A stretch of DNA of 44,890 nt from Candidatus Omnitrophota bacterium (GCA_903884815.1 CAISGE010000004.1:69136-114025), one strand, 5' to 3'. Shown: positions 7,360 to 17,159, numbered from the stretch's first letter. Numbers and translations are program-made. The notes: generated from the sequence alone by a model not told the origin.

Positions 7360-9132
7360 TCAGAGCTTCCTTTTAAACTGTTTTTCAAGATCCCTGAGAG
7401 AATACTTCATAATACTGGGACGTCCATGCGGACAATTGAACGGATTCTTGCATCGTGCGAGCTGTTCCAAAAGGCCCTGCATGGCCTGATGCGTTAAAAG
7501 ATCCGACGCCTTCACCGACTTGCGTTTGCAAGCGATCATGGCAGCAATGTCTTCCTGAGCCCCCTTAAGCCGGGTTTGAGACTTACCGGCCTCTCTTTCA
7601 TCGACAAATTGTCTCAGAATCGTTAATGGATTCTCGTCCCTCAAGATCGACGGAAGTGCGCGCACCACAAAAGACTTCTCGCCAAACGCCTCGACTTCAA
7701 ACCCGATCCTGGTGAGAAACGGGAGGCTGTTTTTCAGGATCTCGACCTGGCGAGGGTGAAGCTCCAACACTTCCTCCATCAGCAACCCCTGACTAGAAGG
7801 CCGCTCCATCTCGAAATTCTTCATCAGAGCTTCGAACATCACCCTCTCATGGGCCGCGTGCTGGTCCACAACGACATACCCCTCTTCGGTCTCCGCCAAG
7901 ATATAAGTACGCTGGACCTGTCCGAGGATCCGGAGGATCTTGAGGCCCTTGCCGATCTCCAGCGGCTGGGCCGCATCGACTTTTTGCGCCACAACATCCC
8001 CCACCGCGGCTTCCGCGACTTTGAGCGGGGTGTCGCGCTCGGCCATACGTTCTTCAAACCCGAAGCTTGGCTCCTGGAATCTTTCTCCGGTGAAAGAAGG
8101 GGCCGGCCGCTCCTCTCTCTCACGGAAAGAAGGCACCAGATCCCCGCTCGCACGCAGCGCCCCGGCGACAGTCTTTTCGATCATCGATTTGATGATAGCT
8201 TCGTGAGAGAGACGCACCTGCTGTTTCGTCGGGTGCACATTCACATCCACATAATGCGGATTGAGCTCGAGGAAGAGGATCCCCGCAGGGAATTGATGCT
8301 GCATCAAATGTCCGTGAAAGCCCGCCTGAAGACCGTAGCTAAGGCTGTAGGCCTTGACCCACCTTCGATTGATAAAAATAAACTGGCGCGCCCGGTTGCC
8401 GGAGGCAAGCGACGGTTTGCCGATGAGTCCCGAAAGTTTCGCGTGGGGGATCTCGCTTTTGATCGCAAGCGATTGCCCTGCCCAAGCCTCCCCCAAAACA
8501 GCCGCCGCTCTGACCGAAAGATCCTGGGTCGGCAAAACATCAAGTGCCTTCTTGCCATCGCAATTCAAAACGAAACGCACGTGAAGATTCGCGAGAGCAA
8601 CACAAGTAACGGTGTCGAGGATATGCCCGAACTCCGTCGTGTCCTGTTTCAGGAATTTCCGACGGGCAGGCGTATTAAAAAAAAGGTCACGCACCTCGAT
8701 GACGGTCCCGGCGGCCGCGGGACATTCCTTCGCCTTCACCAGATGGCCTCCCTCAACGACGAGCTCTGTGCCCGCCGAAGCCTCCATCGTCCGCGTCTGA
8801 AGACTGAACCGCGAAACCGCGGCAATACTCGGCAGGGCCTCTCCTCGAAAGCCAAAGCTCATGATATGGTCCAGATCCTCGGCCTTTTCGATCTTGCTTG
8901 TCGCATGGCGTTGAATCGCAAGCTGAGCGTCTTCGGCGGTCATCCCGGATCCATTGTCCGCCACGCGGATCAGGCTCTTGCCGCCATGTTTGATGGTAAT
9001 CTCGATCTGATCCGCTCCCGCATCAAGAGAATTCTCGACCAGTTCCTTGACGATGGAAGCCGGTCGTTCAACCACTTCCCCCGCCGCAATCTTGTTGGCA
9101 ACAAGTTCTGACAAAATGTGAATCTTACCCAT
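7360..9132 (-). CDS. mutL: DNA mismatch repair protein MutL
   Basis: A 590-residue MutL with an N-terminal GHKL ATPase: E30 and N34 in 'VKELVENSLDAGA', DNGSGM, and 'TSKIEKAEDL...GFRGEAL' as two pieces of the lid. The C-terminal domain has DQHAAHERVMFEA from about residue 423, the DQHA-x2-E-x4-E metal motif of the nicking endonuclease, plus ACKRKSVKA and CPHGRP near the end. It is therefore the endonuclease-type MutL of organisms without MutH, nicking the strand to be repaired after MutS recognition. I chose ATG 9132, which gives the usual MGKI.IL..LVANKIAAGEV start; this start overlaps the mutS stop by 8 bases. Starts at 9144 or 9216 would add unconserved residues. Confidence 0.96.
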   Translation of the reverse strand: MGKIHILSELVANKIAAGEVVERPASIVKELVENSLDAGADQIEITIKHGGKSLIRVADNGSGMTAEDAQLAIQRHATSKIEKAEDLDHIMSFGFRGEALPSIAAVSRFSLQTRTMEASAGTELVVEGGHLVKAKECPAAAGTVIEVRDLFFNTPARRKFLKQDTTEFGHILDTVTCVALANLHVRFVLNCDGKKALDVLPTQDLSVRAAAVLGEAWAGQSLAIKSEIPHAKLSGLIGKPSLASGNRARQFIFINRRWVKAYSLSYGLQAGFHGHLMQHQFPAGILFLELNPHYVDVNVHPTKQQVRLSHEAIIKSMIEKTVAGALRASGDLVPSFREREERPAPSFTGERFQEPSFGFEERMAERDTPLKVAEAAVGDVVAQKVDAAQPLEIGKGLKILRILGQVQRTYILAETEEGYVVVDQHAAHERVMFEALMKNFEMERPSSQGLLMEEVLELHPRQVEILKNSLPFLTRIGFEVEAFGEKSFVVRALPSILRDENPLTILRQFVDEREAGKSQTRLKGAQEDIAAMIACKRKSVKASDLLTHQAMQGLLEQLARCKNPFNCPHGRPSIMKYSLRDLEKQFKRKL

Positions 9133-11794
9133 GAGCGTTTCCATTCTCTGAGAGTTTTCTCTTCCACTCCGCGATTTTCTGAAGTGCTTCGATTGGCGTA
9201 AGCCGATCAGTATCAAGCTTTTTCAATTCCGCTTCCACGGAACTCGGCTCCCGATGAGCCACATCAAAAAGCGTGGGGCCTGATTCCGCAACCTTCTTGG
9301 AACCCTTTGTCTTTTTGCATTCGATGATCTGCGTCGCTTCGGTGTTCTCGCTCTCCAGTATCGCCAGGATCTCCTTCGCGCGCTGGGTGACATCCCGAGG
9401 GATCCCCGCCAGTTCCGCCACATGGATCCCGTAGCTGCGTTCCGACGCGCCGCGCGCGACTTTTCGCAGGAAAACGATCCCGTCGGAAGTCTCTTTGACC
9501 GTCATCTTGTAATTCTTAATTCCCGAGAAATGTTCTTCAAGCTGCGTCAGCTCATGATAGTGCGTCGCGAAAAGAGTGCGCGGCCGCACCTTCCCCTGCG
9601 CAAGGAACTCACAGATCGCCCAGGCAATACTCACTCCGTCAAAGGTGGAGGTCCCCCGGCCCACCTCATCCAGGATCAGAAGGCTCCGGTCCGTCGCCTC
9701 CTGAAGGATATGGGCTGTCTCAAGCATTTCCACCATAAAGGTGCTTTCGCCTCGCGCCAGGTCATCCGAAGCACCGATCCGGGTAAAGATCCGGTCCACC
9801 ATTCCGACATGCGCCACCTTGGCCGGCACAAACGACCCCATCTGCGCCAAAAGAACGATATGCGCCGTCTGGCGAATGTAAGTCGACTTGCCGGCCATGT
9901 TGGGCCCCGTGAGCACGACCAGTTGATTCTTGTCACTATCCAGAAGGCCGTCATTTTCAACGAATTTTCCGGCGGGCAACATACTCTCCACGACAGGATG
10001 TCGACCTCCGTGGATCGAGAGAGTCTTGTCGTCACTCACCTCCGGTTTCACCCACTTCCGTTCAAGGGCGATGCGGGCAAGGGACATCAGGGCATCAAGC
10101 GACCCGATCGCTTTGGCCATAGCCTGAAGGGGCGCGAGATCCTCCAGCACCTTCGCGCGGATCTCCAAAAAGATCTGATATTCAAGCGCCTTGATCTTAT
10201 CCTGAGCTCCCGAGATCTTCTCATCCCACTCCTTAAGCTCCGGGACAATGAAGCGCTCGGCATTGGCAAGCGTCTGACGACGAATGTAATTCTCCGGCAC
10301 CTGGCCAAGATAGGCGCGGCTGATCTCCAGCGTATAGCCGAAAACGCCCGAGTATTTCACCTTAAGCGATTTGATCCCCGTACGCTCGATCTCACGCTGT
10401 TGGAATTCCAGGATCCACTGCTTTCCCTTGTGAGCGATATTCTGAAGATCATCAAGTTCCGGGGAATAGCCAGGCCGGATCAACCCTCCGTCCTTAACGA
10501 CAAGAGGCGGTTCTTCCACGATCGACCGCGCGACAAGTTCGCTCAGCGCCGGGAACGGCTGCACCTGCTTTTGAAGATCGCGAAGAAGGTCCGCGTCAAA
10601 CGCTCCGAGGATATTGCGAATCTCCGGCACCCGGTCCAAAAACGCTTTAAGATTCACAAGATCCCGGGCATTCGCCACGCCATAATTAAGACGGCTCAGG
10701 GTCCGCTCCATATCCTTTACTCCTCGGAGAAGCCGGCCCATATTTTCGGTATGATGAAGTTCCTGAATGAGTTCGGTGACCGATTCCTGGCGCTTCTGAA
10801 TCAAGGCGATATCAAGGAGGGGGTGCGTGAGCCAATGATAAAGGTGGCGTGCGCCCATCGCGGTGAGTGTCCGGTCCACCACCGAAAGAAGCGTCCCGCA
10901 GTCCTTGCGGCCGCTCTGGGAAGTGACGATCTCGAGGCTCCTCTGGGCCTGTCGGTCGAGCACCATAAATTGACTGGCATTAAAAAGCCGCGGCTTCTGC
11001 ACATGATCCAGAGCGCTATGAAAATGGTCTTTAAGATAATACAAAATCGCCCCGCAAGCGCCGACGGCGAGCGGATGATCATGGAACGGAATCCCCTGGT
11101 CCGAACCCAGCTTGAAGATCTCGAGCAGAAGCCGCATGGAATCCTCCGGCTCAAAGATCCAATCCTCATAGACCGTGAGAGTCGCCTTCAGATTTTCCCG
11201 GATAAAAACCGTGAGGTCTTCGCGGGTGGCAAGCGCTTTGGGGATCACCACTTCGCGCGGCCATAGAAGCGTCAGCTCATCAAGAAGCCTGTCTTTTGTG
11301 ATCTCGCGGACATAGAATTCGCCGGTGCTAAGCTCCAGATAAGCCAAGACCGCGGAGTCTTTCCCTTCAAGCACCGCGGCCATGTATTGGAGGTTCTTTT
11401 CGGGGGTTTCGTCATCAAGGTAAGTGGCGGGCGTGATAATGCGCGTGACCTTCCGATCCACGAGACCTTTCGCCAGCGCCGGATCCCCCATCTGCTCGCA
11501 GATCGCAACCTTGAGATTGCTATCCAGAAGCGTCCGGACATAGCCTTGAAATGCATGATAGGGAAAACCACACATGGGAACACGGCCCGCTTCCCCGCCT
11601 TCGCGACCCGTGAGTGTGATATTCAGGATATCCGAGGACCGAACAGCATCCTCAAAGAACATTTCATAGAAATCCCCGAGACGAAAGAAAAGAATGGTAT
11701 CGGAAGGAAGGGACTTTTTGATAGAGCGGTACTGCTCCATCATCGGCGTGAGTTTTACCTGAGCGTCGAGGCTTGTCGGATCCGTCTGGGTCAA
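9125..11794 (-). CDS. mutS: DNA mismatch recognition protein MutS
   Basis: An 889-residue MutS1. The mismatch-reading Phe-x-Glu lies in FRLGDFYEMFFEDA near the N-terminus, the clamp and lever domains follow, and the ABC-type ATPase has Walker A GPNMAGKST around residue 630, Walker B LLILDEVGRGTSTFDG and the family's FATHYHEL. Full length compared with E. coli MutS (853 residues). It binds mismatches as a dimer and recruits MutL. Gene order mutS-mutL with an 8-base overlap. SD-like CAGGAG lies about 10 bases before ATG 11794, and a possible promoter lies at 11824-11852. Confidence 0.97.
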   Translation of the reverse strand: MTQTDPTSLDAQVKLTPMMEQYRSIKKSLPSDTILFFRLGDFYEMFFEDAVRSSDILNITLTGREGGEAGRVPMCGFPYHAFQGYVRTLLDSNLKVAICEQMGDPALAKGLVDRKVTRIITPATYLDDETPEKNLQYMAAVLEGKDSAVLAYLELSTGEFYVREITKDRLLDELTLLWPREVVIPKALATREDLTVFIRENLKATLTVYEDWIFEPEDSMRLLLEIFKLGSDQGIPFHDHPLAVGACGAILYYLKDHFHSALDHVQKPRLFNASQFMVLDRQAQRSLEIVTSQSGRKDCGTLLSVVDRTLTAMGARHLYHWLTHPLLDIALIQKRQESVTELIQELHHTENMGRLLRGVKDMERTLSRLNYGVANARDLVNLKAFLDRVPEIRNILGAFDADLLRDLQKQVQPFPALSELVARSIVEEPPLVVKDGGLIRPGYSPELDDLQNIAHKGKQWILEFQQREIERTGIKSLKVKYSGVFGYTLEISRAYLGQVPENYIRRQTLANAERFIVPELKEWDEKISGAQDKIKALEYQIFLEIRAKVLEDLAPLQAMAKAIGSLDALMSLARIALERKWVKPEVSDDKTLSIHGGRHPVVESMLPAGKFVENDGLLDSDKNQLVVLTGPNMAGKSTYIRQTAHIVLLAQMGSFVPAKVAHVGMVDRIFTRIGASDDLARGESTFMVEMLETAHILQEATDRSLLILDEVGRGTSTFDGVSIAWAICEFLAQGKVRPRTLFATHYHELTQLEEHFSGIKNYKMTVKETSDGIVFLRKVARGASERSYGIHVAELAGIPRDVTQRAKEILAILESENTEATQIIECKKTKGSKKVAESGPTLFDVAHREPSSVEAELKKLDTDRLTPIEALQKIAEWKRKLSENGNAHG

Positions 11795-11823
11795 GGTCTG
11801 CTCCTGGATAAATTTAAGGGTTT

Positions 11824-11852
11824 AGTATACCCAAATCCCCCCCATCCTTAAA
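11824..11852 (-). promoter_or_regulatory. candidate sigma70-type promoter of mutS
   Basis: On the minus strand a -10 hexamer TATACT (11824-11829) is preceded at 17 bases by TTTAAG (11847-11852), a poor -35. The predicted mRNA start falls about 23 bases before the mutS ATG. It lies in the 117-base gap between the ABC importer operon and mutS. The -10 is good, the -35 only half-matching. Confidence 0.3.
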
Positions 11853-11911
11853 GCGGTTTTAACCCGATCAGAAGGATTGAATAATCCAGGCCTCGGGACA
11901 GAAAAGCTCTT

Positions 11912-12688
11912 CTAAAAAACAGGCGGCCATGCGGGACTAGCGGAGACAAGTTGTTGGGTGTAAGGCGCTTGAGCGGAAAAGAGTATCTCTTTCTTGAGGC
12001 CCTTCTCGACGATCTTACCATGGCGCATAACAATGAAAACCTCTGCCAGTTGGCTGGCGAGGGCAATATCGTGAGTGATAAAAAGAAGTCCTCCGGTAAG
12101 AGTGGGCCTCAGATCCCTGAGGAGATTCATGATATCAGCCTGAGTCGAAACGTCCAATTGAGAGGTCGGCTCATCCAGGATCAGGAACTCGGGCTCCATG
12201 AGAAGCGCTCGGGCGATCGCAACGCGTTGCCTTTCTCCCCCGCTCAAAGCGTGCGGCTTCTTAGGAAGACAGTCCTTCGGGAGGCATACCCGTTCGAGGA
12301 TTACCTCGATTTTCCGTTTCCGACCGCGCCCCCACGCCCCTAGGGTTCCTTCTTCCAGGATCTCCCGGATATTCCATTTCGGATCAAGGGACAGATAGGG
12401 ATTCTGGAAGATAACCTGCACCTTCTTGCAAAACTTCCTTCGGTCCCTTCGCATCCAATCCCGCATTTTCTTCCCCTCAAAAAAGATCTCTCCCTCCGTG
12501 GGGGGGATCATTCCGCTCAAAAGGCGTCCGAATGTCGTTTTCCCGGAACCGCTTTCACCCACGAGAGCGTATGCGACACCCCATTTCAACTCCAGATCAA
12601 CACCGTCCACTGCATGGAATTTTTTACCGCCCTTTGAGGGGTAGGCCTTAAAAACTTGCTTAAGTTGAAAAACAGAATCGCTGCTCAC
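11912..12688 (-). CDS. oligopeptide/dipeptide-type ABC importer ATPase (OppF/DppF-like)
   Basis: A 258-residue ABC ATPase. Walker A is GESGSGKTT, the signature [15 protein letters not shown], Walker B FLILDEPTSQLD, and H-loop FITHDIAL. The N-terminal 'YPSKGGKKFHAVDGVDLEL' segment is typical of the OppF/DppF half. It is last of five genes joined by 4-base overlaps and would pair with the preceding ATPase to power peptide or related solute uptake. It is shorter than usual OppF proteins (about 320-330 residues): it ends soon after the APYTQQL box, lacking the C-terminal extension with cysteines. The substrate cannot be inferred. Confidence 0.92.
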   Translation of the reverse strand: MSSDSVFQLKQVFKAYPSKGGKKFHAVDGVDLELKWGVAYALVGESGSGKTTFGRLLSGMIPPTEGEIFFEGKKMRDWMRRDRRKFCKKVQVIFQNPYLSLDPKWNIREILEEGTLGAWGRGRKRKIEVILERVCLPKDCLPKKPHALSGGERQRVAIARALLMEPEFLILDEPTSQLDVSTQADIMNLLRDLRPTLTGGLLFITHDIALASQLAEVFIVMRHGKIVEKGLKKEILFSAQAPYTQQLVSASPAWPPVF

Positions 12689-13401
12689 GCGACCTCCAGG
12701 ACAGGGACCGCCTCAAGAAGGCGGCGAGTGAACTCATGCCGGGGCGCTTCGTAAATCTCGCGGGGTATACCCGTTTCCACGATCTTACCTTCATAAAGCA
12801 CCGCCATCCGGGAACACAGATCCATAGCGAGAGGAAGATGATGCGTAATGAAAAGCACCGAGATACCTTCCGCGCGCACGGCGTGAAAGAGCTTCATGAT
12901 CTCCGCCTGATGGATTACATCGAGAGAGGAAGTGGGTTCGTCCGCGATCAGTAGTTTGGGACGGCGGACAAGCGCCATCGCGATCAAAAGCCGCTGAAGC
13001 ATGCCCCCACTCAGCTCATGAGGATAGCTCTTGAGACTCATTCCGGTAAGGGGCAGCTTCACCTTTTCCAACGCCTCAAGAATCGCGACCTCCGAGCACC
13101 CCAGTTCACGGATCTGACTCCCCACAGTGAAAAGCGGGTCGAGCGCCGCGGCAGGATCCTGAGGGACATAAGCGATCTCTTTTGCGGAACAATGCCGCTC
13201 GATCTTCCCTTTTAATTTCCTGCCGCCTTTAAACTTTAGAACATTCATGAGCGCCAACGCGACAGTGCTCTTCCCCGCCCCCGACTCCCCGACAAGCCCG
13301 AACGCCTCTTTCTCAGCGATCGAGAAGCTCATGGGACCAAAGCGCGGGCCTTTGGGATAGTCCAGCACAAGATCCTTAACATCGATCAGAGTATTCATCA
13401 A
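12685..13401 (-). CDS. oligopeptide/dipeptide-type ABC importer ATPase (OppD/DppD-like)
   Basis: A 238-residue ABC ATPase with Walker A GESGAGKST, signature LSGGMLQRLLIAMAL, Walker B LLIADEPTSSLD and FITHHLPL. The GGMLQR form of the signature is the mark of the OppD/DppD half. The chain stops right after RHEFTRRLLEAVP, where normal OppD proteins continue for another ~60-80 residues with an oligo_HPY region and iron-sulphur cysteines; both ATPases of this operon are short in the same way, so this looks like a lineage trait and not a truncation. ATGA-type 4-base overlaps link it to both neighbours. Confidence 0.92.
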   Translation of the reverse strand: MMNTLIDVKDLVLDYPKGPRFGPMSFSIAEKEAFGLVGESGAGKSTVALALMNVLKFKGGRKLKGKIERHCSAKEIAYVPQDPAAALDPLFTVGSQIRELGCSEVAILEALEKVKLPLTGMSLKSYPHELSGGMLQRLLIAMALVRRPKLLIADEPTSSLDVIHQAEIMKLFHAVRAEGISVLFITHHLPLAMDLCSRMAVLYEGKIVETGIPREIYEAPRHEFTRRLLEAVPVLEVA

Positions 13402-14408
13402 ACATTCTCCTTCAATTTATCTTCGGGTGATTGCGACGCCTTGAGAGCGTCCCCGATGATATTCAAGCAGAAGGCCGTCAGGAAAATGAAGAGCCCGGGA
13501 AAGAGCACCCAAGGATGAAAACGCACCACGGAGTAAGAAAGGGATTCGGTGAGCAAATTGCCCCAACTGATCGCGGGCTCCTGGATCCCGAGGCCCAAAA
13601 CGCTTAGGAATGATTCTCCAAAGATATACCCCGGAATGGAAATGCTCACGATCACCGCCAAATAACCGTACGTGTGCGGCAGGATATGGCGGAAAAGGAT
13701 CTCCGGCGTCCTCCGGCCAAGGACCCGGGCCGCGAGAACAAAATCTCTTTCCCTCAGAGAAAGCACCATCCCGCGGATCACGCGCGCGACGCCGCCCCAA
13801 CCGATCGCGCTCAGGATCAGAACGATCAAGAGATACACCTGGAACGAGTCAAGAGTCGGAGGCAAAGCGCCCCGCAACGCGAGCAACAGATAAAGCGCCG
13901 GCATCATGATGAAGAATTCCGCGACTCGCATCAAAAGATGGTCGATCCAGCCCCCGAAATATCCCGCGAGAGCCCCGACCAGAAATCCGAACGCCACGGA
14001 AACGAAAGCCCCCAGGATTCCGATCGAAAGCGAAGTTCGCGCTCCATAAAGGATCCGGGAGAAAATATCTCGCCCGCGCGAGTCCGTTCCAAGAATATAC
14101 AGTTTGCCAGGCGCCTGGACACCAAGGGGCGCATGCCGGCCACGCCTCAGGAAGCATTTCTTCTTGAGAACCTGAGAGTAAGTGCGCAGCATGTTGGCTT
14201 CATACCCCATCTGCGTCGCGTAAACGAAGGGCCTCTTATGGAACTCCCCCTTTTCGTCCCAAAAATGAAGCGGTGTCGGCGGATGAAGCGCCTGGGCACG
14301 ATTTTCAAGATTCGGATCATAAGGCGCCACACGATCCGCAAAAGCCGTTGCGAGCGTCAGTCCGCCAAGGAACAGAATGGCAACCCCAAAAAGGAATCCT
14401 CGTTTCAT
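13398..14408 (-). CDS. ABC importer permease (OppC/DppC-like)
   Basis: A 336-residue inner-membrane permease. A first membrane helix (residues 5-25) is followed by a long soluble insert (about 30-105) with 'LHFWDEKGEFHKRPF', seen in a subset of OppC proteins, then GTDSRGRDIFSRILYGARTS, the entry to the transmembrane domain, and five further helices. The EAA coupling loop reads 'AARVLGRRTPEILFRHILPH'. It forms the channel with the OppB-like partner. The 4-base overlaps at both ends place it in the operon. Confidence 0.93.
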   Translation of the reverse strand: MKRGFLFGVAILFLGGLTLATAFADRVAPYDPNLENRAQALHPPTPLHFWDEKGEFHKRPFVYATQMGYEANMLRTYSQVLKKKCFLRRGRHAPLGVQAPGKLYILGTDSRGRDIFSRILYGARTSLSIGILGAFVSVAFGFLVGALAGYFGGWIDHLLMRVAEFFIMMPALYLLLALRGALPPTLDSFQVYLLIVLILSAIGWGGVARVIRGMVLSLRERDFVLAARVLGRRTPEILFRHILPHTYGYLAVIVSISIPGYIFGESFLSVLGLGIQEPAISWGNLLTESLSYSVVRFHPWVLFPGLFIFLTAFCLNIIGDALKASQSPEDKLKENV

Positions 14409-15391
14409 GACGCCCCCCCCTTCCCGGAGCGGATGCGCGGATCTACTATCACGAGAAGGATGTCAGACAGAAAATTTCCAAGGACAAGAAGGGCGGAGAC
14501 CATCACCATGTTCCCCATGACGAGAAAAAGATCCTGAGCTCGTACGGCTTGAAGCATGACCTGTCCAAGCCCCGGCCACCCCGTGAAGATCTCCACGAGC
14601 GCCGCGCCGCTCACAAGGGCAGGCAGTTGCATCCCGAGCAGCGTGATCAGCGGATTGATCGCGTTCCGCGCCACGTGTTTAAAAAGGATCTTGTAGCCCG
14701 GTATTCGCCACGCACGAAGATAAAGAACAAAATCCCTTTCGTAGACTTCCTGAGCTTGGGCCCGCATCAGCCGGAAGAGGAATGAGAAGATCCCGATTCC
14801 AAGGACAAAGGACGGGATCGCGAGATGACTCAGAATATCCAAGACTTTTCCGGAAGCGGAAAGAGCTTCATAATCCACAGAGCGCATCCCTCCCAGGGGC
14901 AGGCCACCCCAGGCCGCCGCGAGATGCAAGAGAATGAGACAGAGGAAAAAGTTAGGCATGGAAAGCGCGGCATAGGCGATCCCATCCAAGAGACGGTTAA
15001 AGATAGAACGCGGATAACGCGCCGCAAGCAACCCCAAAAACACCGCGAGTATCCAGGCCCAGGCAAATGAGAATCCGGTGAGGAGGACGGTATTTCCGAG
15101 CCGGGAAACGAGAATGTCCAAGACGGGCTGCTTGTAGGCAAACGAATAGCCGAAATCAAGCCGGGCGAGCTGCTTCAACCAATAAACGTATTGGATCAGG
15201 ACGGGTTCGTTCAGGTGATAGAGCTTTTCATATTGCTCCACGGTCGCGCGCGAGATCTGAGGGTTCAGCCGCAGCTGATCAAAATAATTCCCCGGCATGA
15301 GATGCATAAGCCAGAACGTGAGAAGCGGCAGCAACAGTAAAAGCGGAATGGCCATCAGACACCGGTTGAAAAATGAATGCCGTGGGCTCAT
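14405..15391 (-). CDS. ABC importer permease (OppB/DppB-like)
   Basis: A 328-residue inner-membrane permease with six helices. It has the OppB N-terminus (helix, then a periplasmic loop with 'YEKLYHLNEPVLIQYVYWL' and LDFGYSF), and the coupling loop 'LRAWRIPGYKILFKHVARNA'. The final part 'IVDPRIRSGKGG' is the usual OppB ending. It partners the OppC-like gene that follows with a 4-base overlap. Confidence 0.94.
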   Translation of the reverse strand: MSPRHSFFNRCLMAIPLLLLLPLLTFWLMHLMPGNYFDQLRLNPQISRATVEQYEKLYHLNEPVLIQYVYWLKQLARLDFGYSFAYKQPVLDILVSRLGNTVLLTGFSFAWAWILAVFLGLLAARYPRSIFNRLLDGIAYAALSMPNFFLCLILLHLAAAWGGLPLGGMRSVDYEALSASGKVLDILSHLAIPSFVLGIGIFSFLFRLMRAQAQEVYERDFVLYLRAWRIPGYKILFKHVARNAINPLITLLGMQLPALVSGAALVEIFTGWPGLGQVMLQAVRAQDLFLVMGNMVMVSALLVLGNFLSDILLVIVDPRIRSGKGGAS

Positions 15392-17064
15392 GAGCGTTTC
15401 GTCTCAACTTCTTCGATGGGATAAAAAGGACCGCCCAGGGCGGTGGGCGTCAGAGGAGCGAACCGGTCCCGAACGGCGTAAAGAACCTCAGGCAGGACCG
15501 TCGGGATCAGCGGAAGCTCCTCCCCCTCGATCCTCTGCCATTCGTCATAATATTCTTTCCGCTTATTGCGGTCTAAAGTCACGGCGGCTTTTCCAAAAAG
15601 ATCGTCGACCTTAGTTTCAATATAAGTCGCGTTCCCGCCCCCGGGATTCCAAAAGTGGAGATTACCCGAGGACAGCCAAACATTCGCCCCGAAATGTGGG
15701 TCCACGGACCCGGTAAGCCCCATCACCACGGCATCCCAATCATGGGTCACAGTGAGCTTGGAGACGAGCGCGTTAAACTCCAGCGGCTGGAGATGCACCC
15801 GGATCCCGATGCGCCGCCAGTCTTCGCGGATCATTTGCGCGAGCTGAAGCCGCGCCGGGTCCTCCGTATTCGTCATAAGAACGATCTCGAGAGGATGGCC
15901 TTCTTCGTCCTCCAGGATCCCGTCTTTGTCCTTGTCCTGGAATCCCACGACCTCCGTCAGGATCATCTTTGCGGTTCCGGGGTCATGGTCATAGCAGGGC
16001 GTTTCATCGTTATAGAAAAAAGGGACCGAGGGGCTGAGAGGCGAACACTGCTTTACGGCAAACCGGTTGAATACGATATCGGCCATGGAGGCGCGATCCA
16101 GACCATGCGACAATGCCCGGCGGAAGTCGCGATTCTGGAACCACTTTTTCTTCCACGGCTCTTTCGCTTGTTGATTGAGAGCGACAAAAGATGATCCCAG
16201 GGATGCACCCGTCCGATGGATCTTGAAATTCCTTTCCTTTTCTAGCGGCTTCAGAACAGGATAATCGGAACCACGCATGACGAAAAGATCAGTTTCACCA
16301 TCCAAAAACCGCAGCAGCTGATTCTCCTGGCTCGGGATGATCATCAGGATGATACGGTCCAGCCTAGGCAGCGGCCTTCTGTCATGCCCCATTCTCCAAT
16401 AATAGGGATTTCGGACAAGCTCGACCCTTTCCCCAGGAAGAACTTTGGCGAGCCGGAACGGACCCGTTCCAACGATACGCGCGGGATCCTCGCCCAGGCC
16501 CCATGCGCTTGAGAAGGTGCCGTCATGCACCGCCTTCTCCAGAATATGCTTCGGAATAATGGGCTGGGTGAGGGAGAAAAGAAACGGCGCGAACGGAGCA
16601 GGGAGATGAAATTCGACGGTATCATCGTCCAAAACATTCAAAGTAACGGGCTTCCCTTGAATCGTAAAGATATCGCGTGCGCCATTGGGAATGGCGGGAT
16701 TAAAAATAACTTGTTCAAATGTAAACGCCACGTCCTGCGCTGTAAAGGGGCTACCGTCGGACCAACGGACGCCTTTCCGCAGACGGAACGTCCAGACAAG
16801 ACCATCCGGAGAATGATGCCAACTGGCCGCAAGGTCCGGAAGAACCGCCCCCGTTTTGGGATTAAACTCGGTGAGACCTTCAAAAAGATACTGGGCTACC
16901 TCCGTGCTGGAGGTCTCTTGAGCGACCAGGACGTTGAAGGTTTTGGGCTCGGTAGCGATCGGAAGGACAAGCGTCCCGTCAAAGAAATCGCTTTGAGCGG
17001 CGAAGGAAGCGATGGGGGCACACATAAGAAAAAGAACAACTAAAGCAAAACGTTTAATATTCAA
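15388..17064 (-). CDS. extracytoplasmic solute-binding protein, family 5 (OppA/DppA-like)
   Basis: A 558-residue secreted binding protein. It has an N-terminal signal peptide with a likely signal peptidase I site after ASFA (about residue 22) and no lipobox cysteine, so it should be free in the periplasm. The family-5 body is clear: EPKTFNVLVAQ, 'YLFEGLTEFNPKTGAVLPDL', WTFRLRKGVRWSDGSPFTAQDV. It is the first gene of the operon, as is usual for the most abundant component. Ligand could be peptides, nickel, or other solutes, as family members vary. A 111-base gap separates it from the divergent HAD gene. Confidence 0.94.
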   Translation of the reverse strand: MNIKRFALVVLFLMCAPIASFAAQSDFFDGTLVLPIATEPKTFNVLVAQETSSTEVAQYLFEGLTEFNPKTGAVLPDLAASWHHSPDGLVWTFRLRKGVRWSDGSPFTAQDVAFTFEQVIFNPAIPNGARDIFTIQGKPVTLNVLDDDTVEFHLPAPFAPFLFSLTQPIIPKHILEKAVHDGTFSSAWGLGEDPARIVGTGPFRLAKVLPGERVELVRNPYYWRMGHDRRPLPRLDRIILMIIPSQENQLLRFLDGETDLFVMRGSDYPVLKPLEKERNFKIHRTGASLGSSFVALNQQAKEPWKKKWFQNRDFRRALSHGLDRASMADIVFNRFAVKQCSPLSPSVPFFYNDETPCYDHDPGTAKMILTEVVGFQDKDKDGILEDEEGHPLEIVLMTNTEDPARLQLAQMIREDWRRIGIRVHLQPLEFNALVSKLTVTHDWDAVVMGLTGSVDPHFGANVWLSSGNLHFWNPGGGNATYIETKVDDLFGKAAVTLDRNKRKEYYDEWQRIEGEELPLIPTVLPEVLYAVRDRFAPLTPTALGGPFYPIEEVETKRS

Positions 17065-17159
17065 GGGCCGTTCCTTTGTTGAGCGAATAATATATCACAG
17101 CCCCAAGACCCCCGATTGCTTTTTTAGCGAACAAAAATCTGTCCGTGCATTTGTCTCCA

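Noticed and set aside
7756..9111. Open frame of 451 codons opposite mutL
   Set aside because: Shadow of mutL; no recognisable product.
9422..11266. Long open frame (614 codons) on the plus strand opposite mutS
   Set aside because: It lies antisense to the full-length, motif-complete mutS and has no domain resemblance; such frames arise from codon bias.
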